A model generated the notes under the pieces. It saw nothing but the letters and a program-made list of their open reading frames with translations. It made no database searches and was not told the DNA's origin. Below are positions 6,101-13,010 of a DNA stretch of 14,100 nt, in pieces (the stretch's first letter is position 1; each line of letters starts with the position of its first letter). The position numbers and the translations under genes are program-made. The stretch is from assembly GCA_024636405.1 (NCBI GenBank), contig JAGXHC010000039.1, positions 1-14,100 on the forward strand. The letters are read 5' to 3'. The stretch is from Sulfitobacter sp. (GTDB taxonomy: Bacteria; Pseudomonadota; Alphaproteobacteria; Rhodobacterales; Rhodobacteraceae).

Positions 6101-6838
6101 TTACAACATGGCCATACCGCCATTCACATGCAAGGTCGCCCCGGTGACATAGGCCGCCTCGGTGCTCGACAGATATACGACAGCGGCTGCAATTTCGCTT
6201 GGCTCCCCCATCCGACCGGCGGGAATTTGCCCCATGATTCCAGACTTCTGATCATCGGTCAGCTTTTCAGTCATCGCCGTCGCGATAAAGCCAGGCGCAA
6301 TGGCGTTGACAGTGATGCCACGGCTGGCCACTTCATAGGCAAGCGATTTGGACATCCCCACCATGCCAGCCTTACTTGCTGCATAATTGGCCTGGCCGGG
6401 ATTTCCAGTGGCACCGACGATGGACGATATGTTCACGATCCGACCCCAACGCGCCTTCATCATGCCCCGCATCACGCCTTTGCACAGCTTGAAGGTTGCT
6501 GTGAGGTTCACGTTGATGACACTGTTCCATTCATCGTCCGACATCCGCATAAAAAGGTTGTCGCGGGTGATTCCCGCGTTGTTGACCAGAATATCGACTG
6601 ATCCCATCGCCTCAGTTGCCTGCTTTGGCAACGCCTCCACCGCCTCCATGTCGCTCAGATTGCACGGCAGAACATGCGCACGCGCACCAAGTTCCGCAGC
6701 CAGCGCCTCAAGCGGTTCAACGCGCGTGCCCGACAGAGCCACAGTGGCGCCCTGCGCATACAGAGCACGGGCAATATCAGCACCGATGCCACCGGATGCG
6801 CCTGTTATCAGCGCGTTTTTTCCTGTCAGATCAAACAT
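6101..6838 (-). CDS. fabG: 3-oxoacyl-ACP reductase FabG
   Basis: A 245-residue short-chain dehydrogenase that uses NADPH to reduce beta-ketoacyl-ACP to the 3-hydroxy form. The Rossmann motif TGASGGIG is at residues 12-19, NNAG at 86-89, and the catalytic S139-Y152-K156 set in NISSIVG and YAASK. The C-terminal VTGATLHVNGGMAML ending is typical of FabG. ATG 6838 has an AAGGAAG ribosome binding site. It lies between the ClpP-like lipoprotein gene and acpP in the usual fabD-fabG-acpP order. Confidence 0.97.
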   Translation of the reverse strand: MFDLTGKNALITGASGGIGADIARALYAQGATVALSGTRVEPLEALAAELGARAHVLPCNLSDMEAVEALPKQATEAMGSVDILVNNAGITRDNLFMRMSDDEWNSVINVNLTATFKLCKGVMRGMMKARWGRIVNISSIVGATGNPGQANYAASKAGMVGMSKSLAYEVASRGITVNAIAPGFIATAMTEKLTDDQKSGIMGQIPAGRMGEPSEIAAAVVYLSSTEAAYVTGATLHVNGGMAML

Positions 6839-6900
6839 GTGTCTTCCTTTGGTCAGTTACGTCAGAGCGGCCGCATTCATGTGCCTCGGCCCGGAAACAC

Positions 6901-6940
6901 GGCCGCCGTTCAGCCAACTATCCCGCCCACAACGGCGGCC
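6901..6940 (-). other. Inverted repeat between the lipoprotein gene and fabG
   Basis: GGCCGCCGTT (6901-6910) and AACGGCGGCC (6931-6940) form a perfect 10-bp stem with a 20-base loop in the 155-base gap upstream of fabG. On the minus strand the sequence after it is GTGTTTCC, too weak a T tract for a clear terminator. It may attenuate or process the transcript. Confidence 0.45.
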
Positions 6941-6993
6941 TGCAAGCGAAAGCTGCGCAGCGCACCGCCGCCCCTACCGCGCGACAGCCCCCA

Positions 6994-7575
6994 TCATGGC
7001 GCCATGATCGGTCGTGTCAGCAGACCAAACCGGGCAATCTCGCGGTCTGTCATCACATGAATCAGTTCCGAAGGTGCCGCCTGCAGCGTGAACCAGTAAA
7101 AGGCGTCATCGCCCAGCATATCCTCGACATATTGCCGGTTAAGCGCGTGCTCACGGGAATCGCGGGGATATTCGGCACCGTCCCGACGGCTGTTGCGCCA
7201 CGAATGCACACCAATAACCGCCCCCCGGATCATCGACCGCTCGACCCCGGCCAAAAACAACTGCACCGCGCCCGAGAAAATCTCGCTGTCAGCGTAAAGG
7301 CGGGTCTCAAGCCCCAGCTGTCGGACACGGTAGCCCATGCGGATCATTGCCGCATCGTCCACCGATCCCTCGACATCGGTCTCCACCAAGGTTCTGATCT
7401 GAGGATTGGCGCGGATGATCTGCTCAAATTCACGCGGCGTCGCGCTGGTAATTACGCCCGACATCAGCAGGACTGTACCCGCGACCCTGAAATTGGTGGT
7501 CTCGACAAAGTTCGCACGGTATCCGCACCCCACCAGCCCAAGCAGGAAAACCGCAACGACGACCCGGCGCAGCAC
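6994..7575 (-). CDS. Predicted lipoprotein with ClpP/crotonase-like fold (COG3904-like)
   Basis: A 193-residue protein with an export signal ending in a lipobox LVGC (lipid-modified C17). The rest resembles periplasmic proteins of the COG3904 type, which share the ClpP-like serine hydrolase fold: a strand-turn ETDVEGSVDDA (65-75), a helix with RVRQLGLETRLY (83-94), a segment FSGAVQLFLAG (100-110) whose S101 sits where the nucleophile would be, and IGVHSW (121-126) with H124 at the histidine position. The start is GTG 7575, two bases after the fabD stop, with AAGGAAA at good spacing inside the fabD end, so the two are co-translated. Substrate and activity are unknown. The fold assignment is by eye and moderately sure. 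Confidence 0.6.
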   Translation of the reverse strand: MLRRVVVAVFLLGLVGCGYRANFVETTNFRVAGTVLLMSGVITSATPREFEQIIRANPQIRTLVETDVEGSVDDAAMIRMGYRVRQLGLETRLYADSEIFSGAVQLFLAGVERSMIRGAVIGVHSWRNSRRDGAEYPRDSREHALNRQYVEDMLGDDAFYWFTLQAAPSELIHVMTDREIARFGLLTRPIMAP

Positions 7576-7577
7576 GC

Positions 7578-8510
7578 TCAGCTTTCCTTAAGCGCGGCCA
7601 CGTCTGCCGATGTGCCGATGGTGCGGCTGATTGCGGTCTTATCGATCCGCCGGATCATGCCAGTCAGCGCCTTGCCTGCGCCGATTTCCCAAAATTCGGT
7701 CACGCCATTCTGCACCATCCATTCCACGGACGTCCGCCAGCGGACGCGGCCCGTGACCTGATCAACCAGAAGCGAGCGGATCAGATCTGCCGATTCCACT
7801 CCGGCGGCCAACACATTGGCCACCAGTGGCACCACGGGGTCATTGAATTCGACATCCTCCAATGCGCGCGCCATCTCCTGCGCGGCGGGCGCCATCAGGT
7901 TGCAATGGAATGGCGCTGAGACCGGCAACATCAACGCGCGTTTTGCGCCTGCCGCCTTGGCCAGTTCCACCGCACGCTCAACCGCGCCAAGATTGCCGGA
8001 CACAACATTCTGCGCCGGATCGTTTTCATTCGCCACGTCGCAGACTTCGCCCATCGACGCATCACGCGCGATCTGCTCCGCTTGTTCAATGCTCAACCCC
8101 AGCAGGGCCGCCATCGCGCCGACACCCACAGGCACCGCCGCCTGCATCGCCTTGCCACGTATCCGCAGCAGCCGCGCCGTATCCGCGATGGAAATTGCCC
8201 CGGACGCACAAAGCGCAGAATATTCGCCCAACGAATGCCCGGCCACAAATGATGCGCGCTCAATGCCAATACCTTCGGCCTTCATCGCGGCGATCGCGGC
8301 CATAGATGTCGCCATCAACGCCGGCTGCGCATTCTGCGTCAGGGTCAGCGTTTCAATGTCGCCGTTCCAGATCACATCGGAAAGCTTTTCGCCAAGTGCG
8401 GCGTCAACCTCATCGAATACCGCCTTTGCCGCCGGATAAGTCTCCGCCAGATCGCGACCCATGCCGATGGTCTGCGCGCCCTGCCCGGGAAATACGAATG
8501 CTATGCTCAT
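7578..8510 (-). CDS. fabD: Malonyl-CoA:ACP transacylase FabD
   Basis: A 310-residue enzyme that moves malonyl from CoA to the acyl carrier protein, the feed step for fatty acid elongation. It shows the N-terminal FVFPGQGAQ (residues 5-13), the nucleophile S93 in GHSLGEYSAL, R118 in RIRGKAMQ and H202 in SAPFHCNLM, all at the positions expected from E. coli FabD. ATG 8510 has GAGG 6-7 bases upstream and gives the conserved MSIAFVFPGQG start; the frame is open to 8522. It is the first gene of the fab block and is divergent from the cytochrome b561-YceI gene. Confidence 0.97.
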   Translation of the reverse strand: MSIAFVFPGQGAQTIGMGRDLAETYPAAKAVFDEVDAALGEKLSDVIWNGDIETLTLTQNAQPALMATSMAAIAAMKAEGIGIERASFVAGHSLGEYSALCASGAISIADTARLLRIRGKAMQAAVPVGVGAMAALLGLSIEQAEQIARDASMGEVCDVANENDPAQNVVSGNLGAVERAVELAKAAGAKRALMLPVSAPFHCNLMAPAAQEMARALEDVEFNDPVVPLVANVLAAGVESADLIRSLLVDQVTGRVRWRTSVEWMVQNGVTEFWEIGAGKALTGMIRRIDKTAISRTIGTSADVAALKES

Positions 8511-8602
8511 GGCTGACCTCACCTTTGTTGTACTTTATCCACGATGTAGCCCGCGCCTGCATGCCAAACAAGTCCGCACCAGGTCTGTGTGCGTATCCGC
8601 AA

Positions 8603-8630
8603 TTGCCGCCCCGTCGCACTATGTTAGGTA
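8603..8630 (+). promoter_or_regulatory. Weak candidate promoter for the cytochrome b561-YceI gene
   Basis: TTGCCG (8603-8608) and TAGGTA (8625-8630) with a 16-base spacer lie about 30 bases before the start codon, in the 148-base divergent region shared with fabD. I did not find a convincing fabD promoter on the other strand. Confidence 0.3.
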
Positions 8631-8658
8631 TCGCCGGATAATTTTGCGGAGCGCGCCA

Positions 8659-9861
8659 ATGACGATGTCAAATACCACCACCCGTTACGGCGCGGTCACG
8701 AAAAGCTTTCACTGGCTGACCGCCTTGCTGATCCTGACGCTGATCGGGCTGGGCATTTTCGCCAGCGATCTGCCCCATGACACGGCGCAACAGGTGGCGC
8801 GCAAGGCGTGGCTTTTCTCATTGCACAAGACGTTGGGCGTAACGGTTTTCCTTGTTGCGCTGCTGCGTATGCTCTGGGCCGTGACGCAAGCCAAGCCACG
8901 CCTGCTGAATGCAGAGCATAAACTGGAAAGCTGGCTGGCGGAAACCGTGCACTGGGTGCTGTACGCGGCGCTGGTGATCGTGCCGCTTGCGGGCTGGATC
9001 GGACATGCCGCCGCGTCTGGATTTGCGCCGATCTGGTGGCCGTTCGGCCAGGGTCTGCCGCTGGTGCCAAAAGACACGGGCGTAGAACACGCCTTTGTCA
9101 CGCTGCACCAGATCGCCGGCAAGGTTTTGATTGGCGCCGTTGTGCTGCATGTGGCAGGCGCGTTGAAGCATCATTTCATTGACCGGGACGCCACGTTGCT
9201 GCGGATGCTGCCAGGGACGCCTGTGATCGGCCCTGTGCCCAATCTGCGCCAAGGCCATGCATCGATTGTCGCAGCAGTTGCAATCTGGGTCGGTGCGATT
9301 GCCCTCGGGTTGGGTCTGGGCCTTGGTGAAACGCAGAGTACCCAAGCGGCAACGCCCCCCGCGCTGGAGCAGGTAACCTCCGATTGGGAGGTACAGTCCG
9401 GTGATATCTCTCTCACGGTAGTCCAATTCGGCTCGGAGGTTACAGGCAATTTTGCCGACTGGACCGCCGCAATTCAATTCGACGATGACATCCCCACGGG
9501 CAAGGCCGGATCCGTTACCGCGACCGTTTCCATTCCTTCGCTGACGCTGGGTTCCGTCACTGATCAGGCGAAAGGCCCCGATTTTCTGGATGCCACGACC
9601 CATCCCACCGCAGTGTTCAAAGCGGACATTCTGCATGACGTCGAGAATTATCTGGCGCGTGGGACGTTGACGATCAAAGGAAATACGGTGCCGGTCACGC
9701 TGCCCTTTGCGCTGTCAATCAAGGACGGTATCGCCGAGATGCGCGGCCTTGTGGCGCTGGATCGGCGCGATTTTGGCGTGGGCGATAATATGGCGGACGA
9801 GCAAAACCTTGGATTTGAGGTGATGATCAAGCTCACTTTGCGCGCAACCCGCGCCGAATGA
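8659..9861 (+). CDS. Cytochrome b561 domain fused to a YceI domain
   Basis: A 400-residue fusion. Residues about 12-185 are a cytochrome b561 (CybB/YceJ-like) di-haem membrane domain with four helices and candidate haem ligands H18 (SFHWLTA), H56, H98, H150 and H164. An extra hydrophobic helix at about 202-222 follows, then a YceI-type lipocalin-like domain (about 238-398) with VQFGSEVTGNF, TATVSIPSL, FLDATTHPTAVFKA and RRDFGVGD. CybB-type proteins pass electrons to quinone, and E. coli CybB has been described as a superoxide:ubiquinone oxidoreductase. YceI proteins bind isoprenoid/lipid ligands in the periplasm. The fifth helix would carry the chain back out so that the YceI part faces the periplasm. 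Start ATG 8659 has GCGGAG upstream; ATG 8665 is possible. Confidence 0.9.
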   Translation: MTMSNTTTRYGAVTKSFHWLTALLILTLIGLGIFASDLPHDTAQQVARKAWLFSLHKTLGVTVFLVALLRMLWAVTQAKPRLLNAEHKLESWLAETVHWVLYAALVIVPLAGWIGHAAASGFAPIWWPFGQGLPLVPKDTGVEHAFVTLHQIAGKVLIGAVVLHVAGALKHHFIDRDATLLRMLPGTPVIGPVPNLRQGHASIVAAVAIWVGAIALGLGLGLGETQSTQAATPPALEQVTSDWEVQSGDISLTVVQFGSEVTGNFADWTAAIQFDDDIPTGKAGSVTATVSIPSLTLGSVTDQAKGPDFLDATTHPTAVFKADILHDVENYLARGTLTIKGNTVPVTLPFALSIKDGIAEMRGLVALDRRDFGVGDNMADEQNLGFEVMIKLTLRATRAE

Positions 9862-9875
9862 CATTTGACCACGCA

Positions 9876-9908
9876 AAAAGCCGCCAGAGCAACACTCCGG
9901 CGGCTTTT
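9876..9908. terminator. Bidirectional terminator between convergent genes
   Basis: AAAAGCCGCCAGAG (9876-9889) and CTCCGGCGGCTTTT (9895-9908) form a 14-bp stem with one mismatch (a wobble pair on the minus strand) and a 5-base loop. A/T runs at both bases let it work in both directions. It lies between the fusion gene and the convergent yceI-like gene and probably stops both transcripts. Confidence 0.85.
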
Positions 9909-9928
9909 GTCTGACGCGCGCGGAAAGC

Positions 9929-10498
9929 CTATTCAGCCTTCATCGCTTCGATGGAAATCGCGATCTGTACTTCGTCGCTGACGTAGGGCGCGAATTTGCC
10001 CAGGTTATAATCTGACCGCACGACAGTGGTGGTCGCATCAAATCCCGCCCAGGGCTTGTTCTCCATCGGATGCTGGCCCAACTGGTTCAGCTTTGCATCC
10101 AGCACCACGGATTTGGTGACGCCGTTCATCGACAGATCGCCGGTGATCATCGCAGTGTCATCGCCCGTCACCTCAATCGACGTGGAGGCAAAGGTGATCA
10201 TGTCGCCGTCCTTGGCGCCAAAGAAATCGCCGGACATAAAGTGATCCGTGCGCGCCTGCCAGCCGGTGAACATGCTCATCACAGGCATGGAAACGGTCAC
10301 AGAGGACTTTGCCGGGTCAGCCTCATCAAAGCTGATCTCACCCTCAAAGCCACCAAAAACACCGCTTGTTGTTGAAAAGCCAAGGTGGTTGTAGCTGAAG
10401 ACAACCTGCGAATGGCTGGGGTCAAGCGTGTAAGTGTCAGCAGCGAACGCGCCAGTGGCGCCAAGGGCAAAAACAGATGCAAGAAGTATGGATTTCAT
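9929..10498 (-). CDS. Secreted YceI-family protein
   Basis: A 189-residue protein with a clear Sec signal peptide (residues 1-19, cleavage after AFA) and a full YceI domain: YTLDPSHSQVVFSYNHLGFS (23-42), GFEGEISFDEADP, SVTVSMPV, FFGAKDGDMITFAS, GDLSMNGVTK and the C-terminal strand DEVQIAISIEAMKAE. YceI proteins are periplasmic lipocalin-like barrels that bind polyisoprenoid or amphiphilic ligands. It is a paralogue of the YceI half of the convergent fusion gene. A GGAG ribosome binding site lies about 10 bases before the start. It has its own candidate promoter. Confidence 0.93.
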   Translation of the reverse strand: MKSILLASVFALGATGAFAADTYTLDPSHSQVVFSYNHLGFSTTSGVFGGFEGEISFDEADPAKSSVTVSMPVMSMFTGWQARTDHFMSGDFFGAKDGDMITFASTSIEVTGDDTAMITGDLSMNGVTKSVVLDAKLNQLGQHPMENKPWAGFDATTTVVRSDYNLGKFAPYVSDEVQIAISIEAMKAE

Positions 10499-10534
10499 TG
10501 TGGTTAGCTCCGGTTAGGTCAATCAATGTCTTCA

Positions 10535-10564
10535 CTGATATGTCTGCGGAGTGAGAATGAACAA
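10535..10564 (-). promoter_or_regulatory. Candidate promoter of the secreted YceI gene
   Basis: On the minus strand TTGTTC (10559-10564) and TATCAG (10535-10540) are 18 bases apart, about 37 bases before the start codon. The rest of the 212-base gap up to 10710 shows no supported gene. Confidence 0.4.
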
Positions 10565-10710
10565 GTGCACGCGCTTACACAGGGTCTGCGCGATGGCGAA
10601 CATGAGTTTGAAATGGCGATACGTGGGCGCCGCGCAATAAACGCGGACGCCACTATCCTCCACCTGCTGCGCGCATATACTTCAGGCTTTGGTCTGGTCG
10701 TCGCGCAGTG

Positions 10711-11205
10711 TCACGCGATCTTGCCCGCGTCGCGCAGTCCCGCAAGCAGGCTGTTCATGGTGGCGCGGTCTGGCAAGCTGACTTCGGCCAGGAAATCACC
10801 CGCCTGGTCCCAAAGGCGCAGATGCGCGCCCTTCTGTTCTGCCCGCGAAAGATCTTTGAATGCACTGCGTTGCAACACCACCGCAGTACCGCCATGACCG
10901 CGACGCACCAGACGGATTTCACGGCGGATCGTGTCGATCTCCATTTCCGGCATTTGCGGTGTTCTGCCTGCCAACATCAATGCAGCACCTGCAAGACCGG
11001 CCGCCGCCGACAGCACCAACTTGAACAGCAGGATATCCGCGTCCCATGCAGCGCCGGGCGATATCCACAGACCAATCGCCGCAATTGCCAGCGCCGTACC
11101 CGCCAACCGCTGCGTGGCGCGTACCATCATCCGGCCGCCGTGGGCGACACGAACCGAAGCCCTTGTTGCGCTATCAACGGCGATGAGTTCTGCGGTGGCT
11201 GTCAT
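10711..11205 (-). CDS. Conserved-looking membrane protein of unknown function
   Basis: A 164-residue protein that I do not recognise. An N-terminal soluble part (1-30) is followed by two hydrophobic segments (about 34-50 and 57-79) with a short loop, probably a membrane hairpin. Then comes a basic C-terminal part with IDTIRREIRLVRRG (90-103), a strand-rich middle and LRLWDQAGDFLAEVSLPD (129-146). The alternating strands after the membrane hairpin resemble a small cytosolic domain, but I assign no family. AAGGGA is well spaced before the start. The gene is divergent from the rpsF operon and stands alone. Confidence 0.75.
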   Translation of the reverse strand: MTATAELIAVDSATRASVRVAHGGRMMVRATQRLAGTALAIAAIGLWISPGAAWDADILLFKLVLSAAAGLAGAALMLAGRTPQMPEMEIDTIRREIRLVRRGHGGTAVVLQRSAFKDLSRAEQKGAHLRLWDQAGDFLAEVSLPDRATMNSLLAGLRDAGKIA

Positions 11206-11431
11206 GATCTTGTCCCTTCGGTGCCAACAGCGTCACATTGCGCTGTTTGTTAAGGTTAAGATTGGTTAATGATCGTGGCGACAAAGCGGCAGACGCGCGT
11301 CACGCGCAGGACCATGTTGCGGCCCTTTTCCGGTCGCATCTGCGCAGACATATCCTTGGCGCACCGACCTGCGCCCTATGGTCGATCCGCCATCGCCGAT
11401 GGGCTGCAACGTCCTGTGTGTCCACAAGGCC
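11206..11431. other. Intergenic region upstream of the rpsF promoter
   Basis: No gene is supported here. The region holds three TTAA motifs (11250-11253, 11256-11259, 11266-11269) and a 7-bp inverted repeat AACAGCG/CGCTGTT (11226-11232 and 11241-11247), which would lie in the leader of the minus-strand membrane-protein gene. Confidence 0.45.
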
Positions 11432-11459
11432 TTGCCCCGATGGCCAAAGCGTGTATATC
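11432..11459 (+). promoter_or_regulatory. Candidate promoter of the rpsF operon
   Basis: TTGCCC (11432-11437) and TATATC (11454-11459) are separated by 16 bases. The resulting leader would be about 100 bases and would contain the stem described at 11467-11517. Confidence 0.45.
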
Positions 11460-11466
11460 GACCATT

Positions 11467-11517
11467 CCTTTGCAAATCGTTTGAACCGCGCAGACTCTCG
11501 TGGTGGGGCCGCAAAGG
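11467..11517 (+). promoter_or_regulatory. Structured rpsF leader, possible S6:S18 autoregulatory element
   Basis: CCTTTGC (11467-11473) pairs perfectly with GCAAAGG (11511-11517). Inside, ACCGCG (11485-11490) pairs with CGTGGT (11499-11504). An unpaired GGCC with a CCG step (11509-11511) lies at the inner edge of the outer stem. Many bacteria control rpsF operons by S6:S18 binding to a leader hairpin with a bulged CCG. The resemblance here is suggestive only. Confidence 0.4.
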
Positions 11518-11564
11518 ACACTGCCCCGCCTATGAAATGCGCCTTGATATAAACAGGAGAGCAC

Positions 11565-11927
11565 ATGCCGTTATATGAGCATGTCATGATTGCGCGTCAG
11601 GATTTGTCCAACACGCAAGCTGAAGGCCTTATCGAACATTTTGGCACCGTCCTCGCGGACAACGACGGCAAACTCGTCGACAGCGAGTACTGGGGCGTCA
11701 AGACGATGGCCTATAAGATCAACAAGAACCGCAAGGGCCACTATGCCTTTCTGCGCTCGGACGCACCTGCGACCGCCGTTCAGGAAATGGAACGCCTGAT
11801 GCGCCTGCATGATGACGTGATGCGCGTGCTGACCATCAAGGTCGACGCACACGCCGAACTGCCTTCCGTGCAGATGCAGAAACGCGATGAGCGCCCGGAC
11901 CGTGGCGAACGCCGCGAACGCCGTTGA
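11565..11927 (+). CDS. rpsF: 30S ribosomal protein S6
   Basis: A 120-residue protein of the small-subunit platform, where it pairs with S18. The N-terminal MPLYEHVMIARQDLS and the block WGVKTMAYKINKNRKGHYAF (44-63) are typical of S6. The C-terminal tail after residue 100 is Arg/Glu/Asp-rich (RDERPDRGERRERR), a common extension in alphaproteobacteria. AGGAG precedes the ATG at good spacing. It is the first gene of the rpsF-rpsR-rplI operon, with 29 bases to rpsR. Confidence 0.98.
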   Translation: MPLYEHVMIARQDLSNTQAEGLIEHFGTVLADNDGKLVDSEYWGVKTMAYKINKNRKGHYAFLRSDAPATAVQEMERLMRLHDDVMRVLTIKVDAHAELPSVQMQKRDERPDRGERRERR

Positions 11928-11956
11928 TCATCAGCTTGAAGAAAAGGACATAACCC

Positions 11957-12184
11957 ATGGGAACGAAACCGTTTTTCCGCCGCCGCAAGGTCTGCCCCTT
12001 CTCGGGCGACAATGCACCGGCCATCGATTACAAAGACACACGTCTGCTGCAACGCTACATTTCAGAGCGTGGCAAGATCGTGCCGTCCCGCATCACCGCA
12101 GTCTCTGCGAAAAAGCAGCGTGAATTGGCCCGTGCCATCAAACGCGCCCGCTTTCTCGCCTTGCTGCCTTACGCCGTAAGATAA
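11957..12184 (+). CDS. rpsR: 30S ribosomal protein S18
   Basis: A 75-residue basic protein that binds 16S rRNA together with S6. It has the typical [12 protein letters not shown] start (residues 6-17), [19 protein letters not shown] (23-41), and the ending [15 protein letters not shown] ribosome binding site AAGGA precedes the start. Only 12 bases separate it from rplI. Confidence 0.98.
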   Translation: MGTKPFFRRRKVCPFSGDNAPAIDYKDTRLLQRYISERGKIVPSRITAVSAKKQRELARAIKRARFLALLPYAVR

Positions 12185-12196
12185 GGAGCAAAACAC

Positions 12197-12835
12197 ATGC
12201 AAGTTATCCTTTTGGAACGTGTGGCCAAACTGGGCCAGATGGGCGAAGTCGTGGACGTGAAGTCTGGATTTGCCCGCAACTACCTGCTGCCGCAAGGCAA
12301 GGCGCTGTCAGCCTCCAAGGCCAACATCGAAGCTTTTGAGGGCCGCAAGGCCCAGCTTGAGGCCGATAACCTCGAGACCAAAAAAGAAGCCGACAAGATG
12401 GCTCAGAAGCTGAATGGCCAGCAGTTTGTCGTGATTCGCTCCGCCTCCGATGCGGGCGCGCTTTATGGCTCCGTCACCACCCGTGACGCCGCCGAAGCCG
12501 CGACGGCCGAAGGCTTTACCGTGGACCGCAAGCAGGTCGTACTGGGCCAGCCGATCAAAGAGCTGGGTTTGCACGACGTCCTTATCGTTCTGCACCCCGA
12601 AGTCGAAGCGACGATCCAACTGAACGTTGCCCGCTCCCCCGAAGAGGCCGAATTGCAGGCTTCCGGCAAGTCCATTCAGGAAATGGCAGCCGAAGAGGAA
12701 GCCGCAGCAGATTTCGAGATCTCGGAGCTTTTCGATGATATCGGCGCTGCCGCTGGGGACGATGACGACCTGCCGGATGCTGGTCGGAACCAGTCGGAAG
12801 GTGCAGACCAAGAGGACGATTCGGCCAACAGCTGA
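12197..12835 (+). CDS. rplI: 50S ribosomal protein L9
   Basis: A 212-residue protein, clearly longer than the roughly 150 residues of E. coli L9. The N-terminal rRNA-binding domain has [19 protein letters not shown] and the signature [13 protein letters not shown] (28-40). A long connecting helix (about 41-75) and the C-terminal domain (to about 150) follow. The last 60 residues are highly acidic, with [16 protein letters not shown] and DDDD. AAGGAG gives a strong ribosome binding site. It is the last gene of the operon, before a strong terminator. Confidence 0.97.
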   Translation: MQVILLERVAKLGQMGEVVDVKSGFARNYLLPQGKALSASKANIEAFEGRKAQLEADNLETKKEADKMAQKLNGQQFVVIRSASDAGALYGSVTTRDAAEAATAEGFTVDRKQVVLGQPIKELGLHDVLIVLHPEVEATIQLNVARSPEEAELQASGKSIQEMAAEEEAAADFEISELFDDIGAAAGDDDDLPDAGRNQSEGADQEDDSANS

Positions 12836-12862
12836 TCCTCCTCCAAACAAATTCGACACAAA

Positions 12863-12897
12863 ACGCCGCGCAGCACCCCTGCGCGGCGTCTTGTTTT
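12863..12897 (+). terminator. Terminator of the rpsF-rpsR-rplI operon
   Basis: ACGCCGCGCAG (12863-12873) and CTGCGCGGCGT (12879-12889) form a perfect 11-bp stem with a 5-base loop, followed by CTTGTTTT. It lies 28 bases after the rplI stop. Confidence 0.85.
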
Positions 12898-13010
12898 GGG
12901 CAGAACCTCGCGCAGTGACGCGCGGGTTCCTGCGCACTTGCCTGCCCGGCGGTTGCGGGCTTAGCCGCGTTGGGTAAGGGTCGCGCACCATCAACAACCC
13001 TTGGTCCAAC

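Noticed and set aside
5663..6601. A plus-strand open frame opposite acpP and part of fabG.
   Set aside because: It crosses acpP, its structured leader and fabG, which are certain genes on the other strand, and its translation shows no domain.
10526..10897. A 123-residue plus-strand open frame between the YceI gene and the membrane-protein gene.
   Set aside because: No ribosome binding site, no recognisable domain, and more than half overlaps the better-supported minus-strand gene.
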